A stretch of 52,130 nucleotides of DNA from CALJIC01 sp039805565 (GCA_039805565.1 JBDLTZ010000341.1:1-52130); one strand, 5' to 3'. Counted from the stretch's first letter, positions 8,270 to 16,883 are shown. Made by a program: numbers and translations. The notes: generated by a model not told the origin, from the letters alone.

Positions 8270-9121
8270 ATGGCCGAGCGTTTCACCAAACTCCCTCGCT
8301 GGACGCGCATCGCCTTGATCGCTATCGCCGCGTTTGTTCTTCTCTGCTGCTGCATGGGCGCGTTTCTGAACTACGCCAGCAGCGAGGGAGCTAAGTCCAT
8401 TGCTACAGAGACGGCCCAAGCGGCCGCAGCGGCCGCCACAGGTACTATCGCCGCTGCACCTGGCGCTACTGCGCAGGCACTGCAAGAGAGCACCGCAACG
8501 GCGGAGACACGAGCTGTCCAGGCTACGGCCACTGACGAGGCGCGGCGTGATGCGGCTACGGCGACACGTGTCGCGGCAGAAACGGCCACGGCGGAAGTAG
8601 AGCTCGCCGCGACTGCGACCGCGGAGGCCATACCGACAATGACCGCTCAGGCAGAGCTAGACGCTACGATGACGGTCGTCGCAGCGGCTACAGCTGAGGC
8701 AGCAGCAACGGCGGAGGCGATCGCCGAAGCGACTGCGGTGGTCGTGCAGACCGCGGAGGCGCGAGCTGGTGCGACAGCGACTGCCGAGGCGTACGAGGCG
8801 AACTACGAGCAGATTGATGTCCGCGAGCTCATCAAGAACCCGAAGAAGTTCGTCGGCGCTAAGCTTCGGATCAAGGGGCAGATCTTCAACATTGACGAGG
8901 CTGACGGCACAACGTTCATGCAGCTCTGGGTTCAGGTGCCAGGTGGAAGCGAGTGGGATCGTGAGGCGATCGCCGTGGTGTTCGACAACGCGCTCGAAGG
9001 CGTATATGAAGACGACTACGTCATTGTCTACGGCACCGGCGATGGGACGTTTGAGGGAACAAACTCGTACGGCGGTACGATTGAGCAGCCGCTCGTCAAT
9101 GCCGAGATGGTGCGGTACTGA
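8270..9121 (+). CDS. Membrane-anchored protein with Ala/Thr-rich stalk and C-terminal OB-fold-like domain
   Basis: The start is placed at the ATG at 8270, with GAAAGGG about 8 bases upstream; the open frame extends further left but begins without a site. The 283-residue product has a basic N-terminus and a membrane segment at about residues 14-32 (IALIAIAAFVLLCCCMGAF). A ~140-residue low-complexity helix rich in Ala, Thr and Glu (ATAEA-type repeats) follows. The C-terminal domain of ~95 residues (from about 188) begins VRELIKNPKKFVGAKLRIKG, a pattern typical of small OB-fold domains of the tRNA_anti-like type. It is probably anchored in the membrane with the OB-like domain held away by the stalk. 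The ligand is unknown. Confidence 0.78.
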   Translation: MAERFTKLPRWTRIALIAIAAFVLLCCCMGAFLNYASSEGAKSIATETAQAAAAAATGTIAAAPGATAQALQESTATAETRAVQATATDEARRDAATATRVAAETATAEVELAATATAEAIPTMTAQAELDATMTVVAAATAEAAATAEAIAEATAVVVQTAEARAGATATAEAYEANYEQIDVRELIKNPKKFVGAKLRIKGQIFNIDEADGTTFMQLWVQVPGGSEWDREAIAVVFDNALEGVYEDDYVIVYGTGDGTFEGTNSYGGTIEQPLVNAEMVRY

Positions 9122-9222
9122 GTCGCTTGCACCCTGGTATCCTGCGTCCACCATTGCCGCTGACTGATAGAAAGGCGGGGCACTGAGACCTGATCGGTCT
9201 GCCTGCAGCGTACTAGACGCAC

Positions 9223-9251
9223 AAATCCCGAAGGTGTTACCCTCGGGATTT
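9223..9251. terminator. Hairpin between OB-fold gene and tRNA-Thr
   Basis: Stem AAATCCCGA (9223-9231) pairs perfectly with TCGGGATTT (9243-9251), and two further G-C pairs are possible inside. It lies between the end of the rightward gene (9121) and the 3' end of the leftward tRNA, so it may terminate both. Only short T-rich stretches follow on either side, so intrinsic termination is likely but not certain. Confidence 0.6.
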
Positions 9252-9266
9252 GGCTTTCTGATACCT

Positions 9267-9341
9267 TGGAGCCGGTGGTCGGGGTCGAACCGACGACCTG
9301 CTGTTTACGAAACAGCTGCTCTGCCACTGAGCTACACCGGC
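9267..9341 (-). tRNA. tRNA-Thr (anticodon CGU)
   Basis: The minus strand folds as a complete tRNA. Acceptor arms are GCCGGTG and CACCGGC, the D arm contains GCTCAGTGGCAGAGC, and the anticodon stem is GCTGT/ACAGC around the loop TTCGTAA. The T arm is GTCGG-TTCGACC-CCGAC. The anticodon CGT reads ACG threonine codons, common in this GC-rich genome. The discriminator base is T and the CCA end is encoded at 9267-9269. Confidence 0.95.
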
Positions 9342-9436
9342 GCACTCACGCGCTTCGGTATTGTAGCACAGAGCGACCGAGCGTGCAACTGGCAGCGCCG
9401 CTAAACGCCCCCCGGCTGAGGGGGGGGCGCGGGTGG

Positions 9437-9442
9437 TATAAT
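9437..9442 (+). promoter_or_regulatory. -10 box of rnpB
   Basis: A perfect TATAAT lies 4-8 bases before the predicted 5' end of RNase P RNA, as expected for a stable-RNA promoter. No good -35 hexamer is visible 16-18 bases upstream. Confidence 0.7.
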
Positions 9443-9445
9443 GTT

Positions 9446-9897
9446 GGGTGGCGCTGCTGGTGGCACGCCGCCGCTGGAGCGAATCTCCAGAGGAACTTCC
9501 CGACTCCCAGCCCGCGCAAGCGGAAGGCCGCCCTGCGAAACAGCAAGCAGGGGCGCGGCGGCGGTAACGCGGCCGCGACGCAAGACGGCAACAGAGAGCA
9601 GACCCGCCGCCCAGCGGTGAGGGGTGAAAGGGTGCGGTAAGAGCGCACCAGCGCCGGCAGCGATGTCGGCGGCTAGGCGACTGCGCCGGCTGATGGGGAG
9701 CAAGGTGCGTGGGGCGGGCTCATCGCGTGGGAGCTCGGGGGTGACCCCGGGCGCTACCACCACCGCGCTCGCTCGCATCGCAGCCGCGACGGCGACGGCG
9801 GGTAACACCCGTCAGACCAGGAGCGGCCCGCGCCTCGCGCGGAGAGAGATGGCGGCGCACGACAGAATCGGGGGTACCGCCACCAGCAGTCCACCAC
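9446..9897 (+). ncRNA. rnpB: RNase P RNA
   Basis: This is the catalytic RNA that trims the 5' leader of tRNA precursors. The conserved core is readable: GAGGAACTTCCCGACTCC near the 5' end (CR-I), GGTGAAAGGGTGCGGTAAGA around 9623-9645 (CR-II/III), and ACGACAGAATCGGGG near 9860 (CR-V). The ends pair to form helix P1: CTGCTGGTGGC (9454-9464) with GCCACCAGCAG (9879-9889), extended by GGTGG/CCACC. Length (~450 nt) fits a type A RNA with GC-rich extra helices. It is preceded by a TATAAT box, followed by a terminator, and is next to tRNA-Thr. Exact ends are approximate. Confidence 0.93.
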
Positions 9898-9901
9898 CCG
9901 C

Positions 9902-9949
9902 GGGGTGCGGGGCAGGGGCCACACGGCTCTTGCCACGCACCCCACTTTT
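9902..9949 (+). terminator. Intrinsic terminator of rnpB
   Basis: GGGGTGCG (9902-9909) pairs with CGCACCCC (9936-9943), supported by inner GGCA/TGCC pairs, and is followed by ACTTTT. It lies directly after the RNase P RNA. Confidence 0.75.
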
Positions 9950-10054
9950 CTACGCCTCCCGTTACCTGTTTGCCACGGTAAATTGAGACATTACGACACA
10001 ACACCCCCCACCATTCGTTACAATCCAATCACACTTTTATCAACCCATAGCCGA

Positions 10055-10070
10055 GCTGCACACGTGCAGC
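10055..10070. promoter_or_regulatory. Inverted repeat upstream of the multicopper oxidase
   Basis: GCTGCAC-AC-GTGCAGC, two 7-base arms around two bases, 123 bases before the start codon. It could be an operator or part of the leader RNA. A TACAAT sequence lies at 10019-10024, without a clear -35 element. Confidence 0.35.
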
Positions 10071-10192
10071 CCAGACCAGGCTTGAGGTGAGCGGGGGCCA
10101 TAGGAGCGCTCCACGTATTTGACAGGCCTCTGGCGCCTACGCACGCGCTGTCCTCAGTGATGACGTGACACGAGTCCGATAGGAGGGCCCCT

Positions 10193-12259
10193 ATGATCAC
10201 ACGCAGGCAGTTCTTCAAGATCGGCATGGCCGGGACCGCGCTGATGCTGCTCGATATCAGAGCCGGCGTGCGCCACGTTGCCTACGCCGCCATCCCGGGT
10301 GGCACCCTCACGCCGTCAGCCATCGCGAAGTTCCAGACGCCCCTGCTCGTCCCGCCCGCCATGCCGCGCGCAGGGAAGATCAACGCCAGGGGGGCCAAGA
10401 ACGCCGACTACTACGAGATCGCGGTGCGCCAGTTCGAGCAGCAGATCCTGCCGCCCGGCCTCCCCAAGACCACAGTCTGGGGCTATGGCCCCGCTAAGGC
10501 CCAGAACGGGCCGCAGATCTTCAATGCGCCCTCGCTCACGATCGAGGCCAAGCACCGCAGCCCGGTGGTCGTGAAGTGGATCAACCAGCTGCGCACCAAC
10601 CCCACCGACCCGAACTCGGCCTACCTGCCGCACCTGCTGCCGGTGGACCCGACGCTGCACTGGGCCAACCCGCCCGGCGGCATAGACGGCCGCGACAGGC
10701 GCCCCTCCTTCGAGAGCACGCCCGAACCATACACCGGCCCGGTGCCGCTCGTCACCCACGTTCACGGCGCCGTCGGCATTGGCGACGAGAGCGACGGCTA
10801 CGCCGAGGCGTGGTACCTGCCCAAGGCCGCGGGCATCCCGCAAGGCTACGCCACTGAGGGCACCTGGTACAGCTTCTTCAAGAACAAGGCCCTGACGAAG
10901 TTCGACACGGCCTGGGATCCCGGCAGTGCCACTTTCGTCTACCCCAACACCCAGCGCGCCTCGACGATCTGGTACCACGACCACGCGCTCGGCATGACGC
11001 GCCTCAACGTCTACGCTGGGCCGGCCGGCTTCTTCATCATCCGCGGCGGCCCCGAGGGGGACGGCGCCGCGCTGGATACGCGCACTGGCGCCAGGGCAGT
11101 GCTGCCCGGGCCCGCCCCCGCGCTGGGCGATGCGCCGAACACGCCCTACTACGAGATCCCGCTCGCCATCCAGGACCGCGCGTTCAACACGGACGGCTCG
11201 CTGTTCTACCCCGACTCGCGCGCGTTCTTCGACGACATCACGGGGCCGTACATCCCTACAACCGATGTCTCGCCGATCTGGAACCCCGAGTTCTTCGGCA
11301 ACTGCATGATGGTCAACGGCAACACCTGGCCCTATCTCACCGTCGAGCAGCGCCGCTACCGCTTCCGCATCCTCAACGGCTGCAACTCGCGCTTCCTGAT
11401 CCTGAGCTTCGGCAACATCCCGGGCGTCCAGGTCTGGCAGATCGGCAACGAGGGCGGCTTCCTCGCCGCACCGGTGAACATCACGGCCAACAGCGGCAAC
11501 ACCCTGCTGCTTGGTCCCGCCGAGCGCGCCGATGTGATTGTGGACTTCGGCGGCGTCCAGCCGGGCGAGTACGTCCTGGGCAACATTGGGCCGGATGAGC
11601 CCTTCGGCGGCGGCATCCCCGGCAACGACTTCGAGCCGGCCGACCTGGAGAGCACCGGCCAGGTAATGCAGTTCCGCGTGGTGCCCGCCGCAGCGCCCGA
11701 CCTGACCACGCCGCCGCAGTTCCTCGGCCTCCCGCTGATCACGCCGCTTGCAGGGGGAACGTCCCGGCCGCTCGCCCTGCTTGAGAAGATGTCCGAGTAC
11801 CCGTCGTTCAACGGCCCTGCCGAGGCGGTGCTCGGTACGGTTGCGGACGACATGGCCATGCACCGCATGTGGGGCGACCAGGTCACCGAGAATCCGGCCA
11901 GCGGCGCCACGGAGGTGTGGGAGTTCTACAACTTCACCGCCGACGCCCACCCCATGCACATCCACGACGTGCTGTTCCAGGTGGTGGACCGCGAGCCGAT
12001 AGAGTTCAGTGAGGACATGGGGCACATCCACGACATCACCCTCCAGGGCGGGGCGCGGCCCCCGGAGGCCTGGGAGAACGGCTGGAAGGAGACCGTCATC
12101 GCCTACCCCGGCGAGGTCACGCGTGTCAGGATGCGCTTCGAGGGGGAAGGCCAGTACGTCTGGCACTGCCACATCGTCGAGCACGAGGACAACGAGATGA
12201 TGCGGCCGTACCGCATCGGGCCGATCCAGCCGGGCCAGCCGGAGGACGGCGGGATGTAG
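10193..12259 (+). CDS. Multicopper oxidase (CotA/bilirubin-oxidase-like), Tat-exported
   Basis: The 688-residue product has a twin-arginine signal (TRRQFFKIG, residues 3-11) followed by a hydrophobic stretch, so it is exported folded with copper loaded. All four copper motifs are present: THVHG (188-192), WYHDHALG (260-267), HPMHIH (586-591) and HCHIVEHEDNEM (658-669). The last gives the type 1 ligands Cys659, His664 and Met669. Spacing and the long N-terminal region match CotA laccase or bilirubin oxidase rather than small laccases. It would oxidise phenols, bilirubin-like substrates or metal ions with reduction of O2 to water; the natural substrate cannot be read from sequence. The ATG at 10193 has AGGAGG about 7 bases upstream. 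The gene stands alone. Confidence 0.93.
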   Translation: MITRRQFFKIGMAGTALMLLDIRAGVRHVAYAAIPGGTLTPSAIAKFQTPLLVPPAMPRAGKINARGAKNADYYEIAVRQFEQQILPPGLPKTTVWGYGPAKAQNGPQIFNAPSLTIEAKHRSPVVVKWINQLRTNPTDPNSAYLPHLLPVDPTLHWANPPGGIDGRDRRPSFESTPEPYTGPVPLVTHVHGAVGIGDESDGYAEAWYLPKAAGIPQGYATEGTWYSFFKNKALTKFDTAWDPGSATFVYPNTQRASTIWYHDHALGMTRLNVYAGPAGFFIIRGGPEGDGAALDTRTGARAVLPGPAPALGDAPNTPYYEIPLAIQDRAFNTDGSLFYPDSRAFFDDITGPYIPTTDVSPIWNPEFFGNCMMVNGNTWPYLTVEQRRYRFRILNGCNSRFLILSFGNIPGVQVWQIGNEGGFLAAPVNITANSGNTLLLGPAERADVIVDFGGVQPGEYVLGNIGPDEPFGGGIPGNDFEPADLESTGQVMQFRVVPAAAPDLTTPPQFLGLPLITPLAGGTSRPLALLEKMSEYPSFNGPAEAVLGTVADDMAMHRMWGDQVTENPASGATEVWEFYNFTADAHPMHIHDVLFQVVDREPIEFSEDMGHIHDITLQGGARPPEAWENGWKETVIAYPGEVTRVRMRFEGEGQYVWHCHIVEHEDNEMMRPYRIGPIQPGQPEDGGM

Positions 12260-12269
12260 CCGCCAACAG

Positions 12270-12300
12270 CGAAGGGCCTGGGTTCTCCCCAGGCCCTTCG
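12270..12300. terminator. Hairpin between convergent genes
   Basis: CGAAGGGCCTGGG (12270-12282) pairs perfectly over 13 bases with CCCAGGCCCTTCG (12288-12300) around the loop TTCTC. There is no T-run, but its place between the ends of the multicopper oxidase and the VWA gene fits a bidirectional terminator. Confidence 0.7.
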
Positions 12301-12318
12301 AACGCATAGCACCCGCGC

Positions 12319-13719
12319 CTACCGGTACGCGAACAGCCCATCGACCGCCGCCAGCAGCTCGCGCAGGTTGCTCACCACGTGCACCCCGTCGCACAGCGGC
12401 CCATAGACGTGCATGTGGTTGTCCTCGCGCTGCCACTGCCAGCGCTGCTCCGGGTTGAACCAGACCACCTTGTGCGCCCGCCGCTTGATCGCCTCGAAGT
12501 CCTGTGTGTTCGGCGGCCCCATGTGATCGTCCCCGTCGCCGAGGAAGATCACCGTGGTGCGCTGGTCCACCGCGTCCATGTGATCCTTGACCAGCGTCCC
12601 CAGGCACGCGCCCAGGCTCGTCTGCCACGGCCCGCCCTGCACACGGCTGCGCACCACCTGCACCGCCTCCTCAGGCCGCAGCTCCTCGAAGTCGCTCCGC
12701 ACGTCGGCGAGGGTGCGGTAGTACACGAACGGCCGCGTCCGGCTGATCTGGTCCTGCAGCGCGTACACCAGCAGCAGCATGAAGCGGCTCGCCCGCTCCA
12801 CCGAGCCGGACACGTCGCAGACCACCGTCAGGCGCGGCTTGAGGTGCTTGCGGCGGTGGCGGATCTCCACCGGCACCGCGCCGTAGCGCAGGTTGGCCCG
12901 GATCGTCCCCTTGGCATCGAGCGTGCCCTTGCTGGCGCGCTTCTGGCGCAGGGCCACCCGCGTGCGCAGCTGAGCCGCCAGCCGCTGGATCACCTTGCGG
13001 ATATCGTCCAGGTCCTGCTCGCCCATGTACTCGAACGGCCGGTCCAGCAGGTCCTCGCCGGGGGGCTGCTTGCGCTGCTCCTCGGCCTCACGCTCGGCCA
13101 TGCCGCTGCCCACCTCGCGCGCGATCTGCTGCCCCAGGGCCTGCTGGTTCTCGCGCGCCTCCTCGGCCAGCTGCTGCAGCTGCTCCTCGCTGAAGCCGGC
13201 CTCGCGCAGCTTCTCCAGCAGCTCCTGCAGCAGCTCCTCGAGCCGGTCGAACTCCAGCTCGCGCAGCGCCCGCCGCACCGCCCACGCGCCCGGCGCGCTC
13301 GCCGGCATCTGCGACATGCTGGTGTTCTGGTCCAGGAACTCGCGCATCTGGCGGCTGCTCATACCCTGGCCGGTCATCATGGCCTCGAACAGCTGCCGCA
13401 GCTGCTCCGGCGTCATGCCCTCCATCATCTCCAGGAGCTGCTCGAGCAGCTTCTCCTGGTCCTCCGGCGACATCCCGCCGCCCGGCTGCTGCATCGGCGG
13501 CGGCGCCTCGCTGCCGAAGTAGCTCGGGAACAGCTTATCGAAGGTCGGCAGGTCGTGCGGCTCCTTCACCAGCGTGGCCCGCAGCGCCGAGCGGAAGATG
13601 CCCCTGTCGCCCACGCCCGCCACCTCGGCCGCCCGCAGCGCGTCGATGCTCTCGGCCACCGAGATGCGCACGCCCTGCGCCCGCAGGGCAGTGATAAACT
13701 GGACCACTCGCTCGTTCAT
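12319..13719 (-). CDS. CoxE-like von Willebrand factor A domain protein
   Basis: The start is placed at 13719 (MNERVVQF); the frame is open further upstream but that part is repeat-like DNA. The 466-residue protein has an N-terminal helical region and a Met/Gln-rich middle (about 90-170). Two Glu/Gln-rich helical stretches follow, then a C-terminal VWA domain. Its metal-ion-dependent adhesion site DVSGS lies near residue 302, followed by TSLGACLG and the later FLGDGDDH. CoxE-like VWA proteins work with MoxR AAA+ ATPases in maturation or metal-insertion processes. Here the MoxR gene lies directly upstream on the same strand, 200 bases away. It is probably cytoplasmic. The target of this chaperone pair is unknown. 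Confidence 0.88.
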   Translation of the reverse strand: MNERVVQFITALRAQGVRISVAESIDALRAAEVAGVGDRGIFRSALRATLVKEPHDLPTFDKLFPSYFGSEAPPPMQQPGGGMSPEDQEKLLEQLLEMMEGMTPEQLRQLFEAMMTGQGMSSRQMREFLDQNTSMSQMPASAPGAWAVRRALRELEFDRLEELLQELLEKLREAGFSEEQLQQLAEEARENQQALGQQIAREVGSGMAEREAEEQRKQPPGEDLLDRPFEYMGEQDLDDIRKVIQRLAAQLRTRVALRQKRASKGTLDAKGTIRANLRYGAVPVEIRHRRKHLKPRLTVVCDVSGSVERASRFMLLLVYALQDQISRTRPFVYYRTLADVRSDFEELRPEEAVQVVRSRVQGGPWQTSLGACLGTLVKDHMDAVDQRTTVIFLGDGDDHMGPPNTQDFEAIKRRAHKVVWFNPEQRWQWQREDNHMHVYGPLCDGVHVVSNLRELLAAVDGLFAYR

Positions 13720-13747
13720 TGGCTCTCGCCATCCCTTCCAGGGAGGT

Positions 13748-13766
13748 GTGGGGGCCTCGCCCCCAC
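13748..13766. repeat. GC-rich palindrome in the MoxR-VWA gap
   Basis: GTGGGGGC-CTC-GCCCCCAC, one of several G/C-block palindromes in this window (compare 21624-21715, 33832-34023 and 52034-52052). It sits in the 200-base gap between the two genes of one apparent operon, which also contains a short heptamer-like run (13884-13906, CTTCAGC units). The gap contains nothing else recognisable. Confidence 0.7.
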
Positions 13767-13919
13767 AGGTTCGTTCTCGGGGACCTGCGGCCCCCTCGCC
13801 CTCGCGCCTCCACACTACGGCCGGCAGCGGAAGAAAGAGAGGTCAGGCGCTCAGGCTGTGTCGGGCTTGCCGATGCCCAGGTGCTTCAGCCTTCAGCGTT
13901 CGTCCCCCACCATGCCGCT

Positions 13920-14912
13920 CTAGTTGTTCCCCCGGTAGCCGTGGAAGTCGTCCCGGTCGCGCCGGCGCCGCGGCTCCCCGCCGCCGCGCTCGCCCCGGTC
14001 CTCCCCCTCGCCGCTGGCGCGCTGGGTCGCGCGCTTCGCCTTCTGCAGATCGCTCTCGTACTTCAGCAGCACGTTCATCGTGGTGTCGAGCGTCTGGCGG
14101 TCCAGGCTCTTGGCGTTCAGCTCCAGCAGCGCCCGCGCCCAGTCCAGCGTCTCGGACACGCTCGGGTGCTTCTTCAGGTCCATGCCGCGCAGCCGCTGCA
14201 CCAGCTCCACCGCCTGCTGCGCCAGCTTCGGCGGCAGCCCCGGCACCTTCAGATTCACGATCCGCACCTCGTTGTCGAGGTTCGGGTAGTCGATGTGGAT
14301 GTAGAGGCAGCGCCGCTTCAGCGCCTCGGAGAGCTCGCGGGTGTTGTTGCTGGTCAGCAGCACCATCGGCTGGTGCTTGGCCTTGATCGTCCCCAGCTCC
14401 GGCACACTCACCTGGAAGTCGCTCAGCACCTCCAGCAGGAAGGCCTCGAACTCGGCGTCGGCGCGGTCGATCTCGTCGATCAGCAGCACCACAGGCTTCT
14501 CGCTCGTCAGCGCCCGCAGCAGCGGCCGCGGCAGCAGGAAGCGCTGCGAGAAGAAGACCTCCTCCTCGCCCGCCAGCCGGTCAGCCGCCTCGCGCAGCGT
14601 CTTGGCATCGCCCAGCACGTCGCCCAGCTTGTCGCGCAGCAGCTGGGTGTAGAGCAGCTGCTTGGCGTACTCCCACTCGTACAGCGCCTTGGTCTCGTCC
14701 AGGCCCTCGTAGCACTGGAGCCGGATCAGGTCGCGCCCGGTGGCCGCGGCCCACACCTTCGCCAGCTCGGTCTTGCCCACGCCGGCCGGCCCCTCGGCCA
14801 GCACCGGCTTGCCCAGCCGCTCGGCCAGGAAGACGGTGGTGGCGATCTCGTCCGACGCAATATACTGCTGCTCGCCCAGCCGCGGGCGCACGCTCTCGAT
14901 CGAGTTGAACAC
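13920..14912 (-). CDS. MoxR-family AAA+ ATPase
   Basis: A 330-residue AAA+ ATPase starting at GTG 14912, with AAAGG and GAAG purine runs upstream. Walker A GPAGVGKT is at residues 41-48, Walker B VLLIDEIDRAD is near residues 134-145, and sensor 1 LTSNN and the arginine-finger RRCLY segment follow. MoxR ATPases remodel client proteins together with VWA-domain partners, and the CoxE-like VWA gene follows immediately on the same strand. The C-terminus has a disordered Arg/Gly/Glu-rich tail (about 295-330), including runs such as RRRRDRDDF, which is unusual for the family. No other pathway gene that would name the client lies in the cluster. Confidence 0.92.
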   Translation of the reverse strand: MFNSIESVRPRLGEQQYIASDEIATTVFLAERLGKPVLAEGPAGVGKTELAKVWAAATGRDLIRLQCYEGLDETKALYEWEYAKQLLYTQLLRDKLGDVLGDAKTLREAADRLAGEEEVFFSQRFLLPRPLLRALTSEKPVVLLIDEIDRADAEFEAFLLEVLSDFQVSVPELGTIKAKHQPMVLLTSNNTRELSEALKRRCLYIHIDYPNLDNEVRIVNLKVPGLPPKLAQQAVELVQRLRGMDLKKHPSVSETLDWARALLELNAKSLDRQTLDTTMNVLLKYESDLQKAKRATQRASGEGEDRGERGGGEPRRRRDRDDFHGYRGNN

Positions 14913-14930
14913 GCTCTTCGCCTTTCTCTA

Positions 14931-14979
14931 TTGAGTCTTGAGTCTTGAGGGCTCAAAACTCAGGACTCAAGACTCGCTC
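14931..14979. repeat. Heptamer array, inverted arms
   Basis: Seven consecutive 7-base units. The left arm is TTGAGTC-type and the right arm is CTCAAGA-type, so the array can fold into a hairpin. The TCA at 14967-14969 is the stop codon (TGA on the minus strand) of the phosphoesterase gene. Confidence 0.85.
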
Positions 14980-15911
14980 TCCGCCGGCCTCCCCAGCACA
15001 GTGTGCTCCATCGTCCCGGCGATATCGTCGGTGTCCAGCGTCACCGCCTGGAAGCGGCGCGGGTTGTGCCCAGGATTCACGCACCAGGTGCGCCCGATGC
15101 GCGCCGCGTACCTGCCGCTCTCCTCCGGCGCCTCGTGGATGTGGCCGTGCAGGGTCAGCGGGGGGGCGTGGCGCTCCACAAACGACCGCAGCGCCCGGCT
15201 GCCCACGTGCCGTCCGCGCGGCATCTGGTCAAGCGGCGTGTCGGCCGGCGGGGTGTGGCACACATACACCGTCAGCGCCGGCTCGCTCCACAGCGCCAGA
15301 GCCTCCAGCGACTCCGCGATGCTCGGCAGCGCCGCAAGCTCCTCGTGCGTGGCCGGCACGACCGCCCCGCCCGCACTGGTGTAGGCCATCGCGAAGCTGT
15401 ACGCGTGCGCGTTTCGGTCGCCCGGGGCGTCCAGCCGCTCGTAGTCCTTGATGCTGAACGGCGTGATCGGGACGCACGCGTAGCCGGCCAGCCAGAGGCC
15501 TGCCAGCTCGCCTGCTTCACCCTCCTCCTCTCCCGCACGCGGATGCGGCGCGGCGAGCTGGTCTGCGGCTGTAGGATGCGCGAGTGTGAGGACGCGCTCG
15601 TGGATATTGACGGCCAGGCCGGCGGCCTCCAGCGGCTCCAGCGCTGCCACCGCCGCGGCCCAGTCATCGTTCCCCGGTAGGAGGTAGATGTCGATCGCCG
15701 GGTGCCGCGCCCGAAACGCCGCCAGCAGGGGGCCTAGATACTGTTCTACGAAGTCGCGCTGCCGCCGGATGGCGTCGCTGCGGGCCGAGGTGTGTGGGAG
15801 CAGGTCCCCGCCGACGATCGCCGCCCGCGCGCCGTAGGCCACCGCGAGCTCCAGCAGGGCGCGGTACGAGCCGAGGTCACCGTGCAGGTCGGCGGTGTAA
15901 GCCAGGCGCAT
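14967..15911 (-). CDS. Calcineurin-like metallophosphoesterase
   Basis: The 314-residue protein has the complete phosphoesterase motif series: DLHGD (residues 8-12), GGDLLPH (~38), GNDDW (~80), CHTPP (~218) and HGHIHE (~256). These residues bind two metal ions. There is no signal peptide, so it acts in the cytoplasm. The substrate could be a phosphodiester or phosphomonoester; the family does not predict it. GAGGT lies 8 bases before the ATG at 15911. The C-terminus ends inside a heptamer repeat array that supplies the stop codon, so the last residues may be derived from repeat DNA. It lies upstream of moxR on the same strand. Confidence 0.88.
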   Translation of the reverse strand: MRLAYTADLHGDLGSYRALLELAVAYGARAAIVGGDLLPHTSARSDAIRRQRDFVEQYLGPLLAAFRARHPAIDIYLLPGNDDWAAAVAALEPLEAAGLAVNIHERVLTLAHPTAADQLAAPHPRAGEEEGEAGELAGLWLAGYACVPITPFSIKDYERLDAPGDRNAHAYSFAMAYTSAGGAVVPATHEELAALPSIAESLEALALWSEPALTVYVCHTPPADTPLDQMPRGRHVGSRALRSFVERHAPPLTLHGHIHEAPEESGRYAARIGRTWCVNPGHNPRRFQAVTLDTDDIAGTMEHTVLGRPAESES

Positions 15912-16043
15912 GGGCTACCTCGCGGGTGGGATCAATGCGAAAAGTATAGCACGCCCAACCGCGTTTTGGTGGCTGTGGACCCCACCCTAGCTGAAAGAGT
16001 AGGCGGCGCTCACCTCGCCGCAGAAGTGGTATCATAGCGCCGC

Positions 16044-16883
16044 ATGAGCACTCATTCCGCTGCGCGCCGGCGCTTCCGCGCCCTCATCCGCCGCCCCGAG
16101 CACGAGCTCGACCTGGCGGAGGCGGCGCTGTGCATCGCGTGGGAGGACCAGGGCGCCTGCGACGTCGCCGGGTCGCTGCGCGAGCTCGACCGCATCGCCG
16201 GCGAGGCCCGCACGCGCATCGCCGGCGCCCACGAGCCGGCCGAGGTGGTCCAGGCCCTCGGCGCCTACCTGTTCGGCGAGCTCGGGTTTCACGGCAACAC
16301 CCAGCGCTACAGCGAACCGCGCAACAGCTTCCTGGACCGGGTGCTCGAGACGCGCACGGGTCTGCCGATCGCGCTCTCGGCGATCTACATCGAGGTCAGC
16401 CGGCGCCTGGGGCTCCCCGTGGCCGGGCTGGCGCTCCCAGGCCACTTCCTCGCGCAGTACCTGGGCAGTGATCCGATCTACATCGACCCGTTCTACCGCG
16501 GGCGCCTCTGGAGCTACGCCGAGTGCGAGGCTCAGGTGGTCACGTTCTATGGCCAGGTCACGCCCGCGCTGATGCGCCAGGTGATGGTGCCGCCGAGCAA
16601 GGCCGCCATCCTCGAGCGCATGCTGCGCAACCTCAAGGGCGCCTACCTCCAGCGTGAAGATCTCCCGCGCGCCCTCGCGGTCGTGGAGCGCATCCTGGCG
16701 CTCGCCCCGGACGACCTCGCCGAGCTGCGCGATCGCGGCCTGCTCCTGGCCCGCGCCGGCCACATCCCCGCCGCGCTCGAAGACCTGGAGCGCTACGCCC
16801 GCCTCGCCCCGCACGCCCCCGACCTCGATGCTGTCCGCCAGCAGGCCCGCGCCCTCGTCGACCAGTCGGCAAAGCTCAACTAG
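16044..16883 (+). CDS. SirB1-family transglutaminase-like protein with TPR
   Basis: A 279-residue cytoplasmic protein. The central part has the SirB1/transglutaminase-like pattern: FHGNTQRYSEPRNSFLDRVL (about 92-111), GLPIALSAIY, and the LPGHF and IDPFYRG segments. The catalytic Cys of true transglutaminases is not evident; the equivalent segment in this family usually is not Cys either. The C-terminal ~90 residues form tetratricopeptide-type helices (ILERMLRNLKGAYLQREDLPR and following). Family members often lie near RNA-modification or haem-biosynthesis genes, but their role is not settled. It starts at the ATG at 16044, is divergent from the phosphoesterase, and is monocistronic. Confidence 0.85.
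   Translation: MSTHSAARRRFRALIRRPEHELDLAEAALCIAWEDQGACDVAGSLRELDRIAGEARTRIAGAHEPAEVVQALGAYLFGELGFHGNTQRYSEPRNSFLDRVLETRTGLPIALSAIYIEVSRRLGLPVAGLALPGHFLAQYLGSDPIYIDPFYRGRLWSYAECEAQVVTFYGQVTPALMRQVMVPPSKAAILERMLRNLKGAYLQREDLPRALAVVERILALAPDDLAELRDRGLLLARAGHIPAALEDLERYARLAPHAPDLDAVRQQARALVDQSAKLN

Noticed and set aside
9266..9640. ORF across tRNA-Thr and rnpB
   Set aside because: Both RNAs are clear; the ORF is accidental.
10316..12628. 770-codon frame on the minus strand opposite the multicopper oxidase
   Set aside because: The multicopper oxidase frame has all copper motifs; the opposite frame is low-complexity Arg/Gly/Val text.
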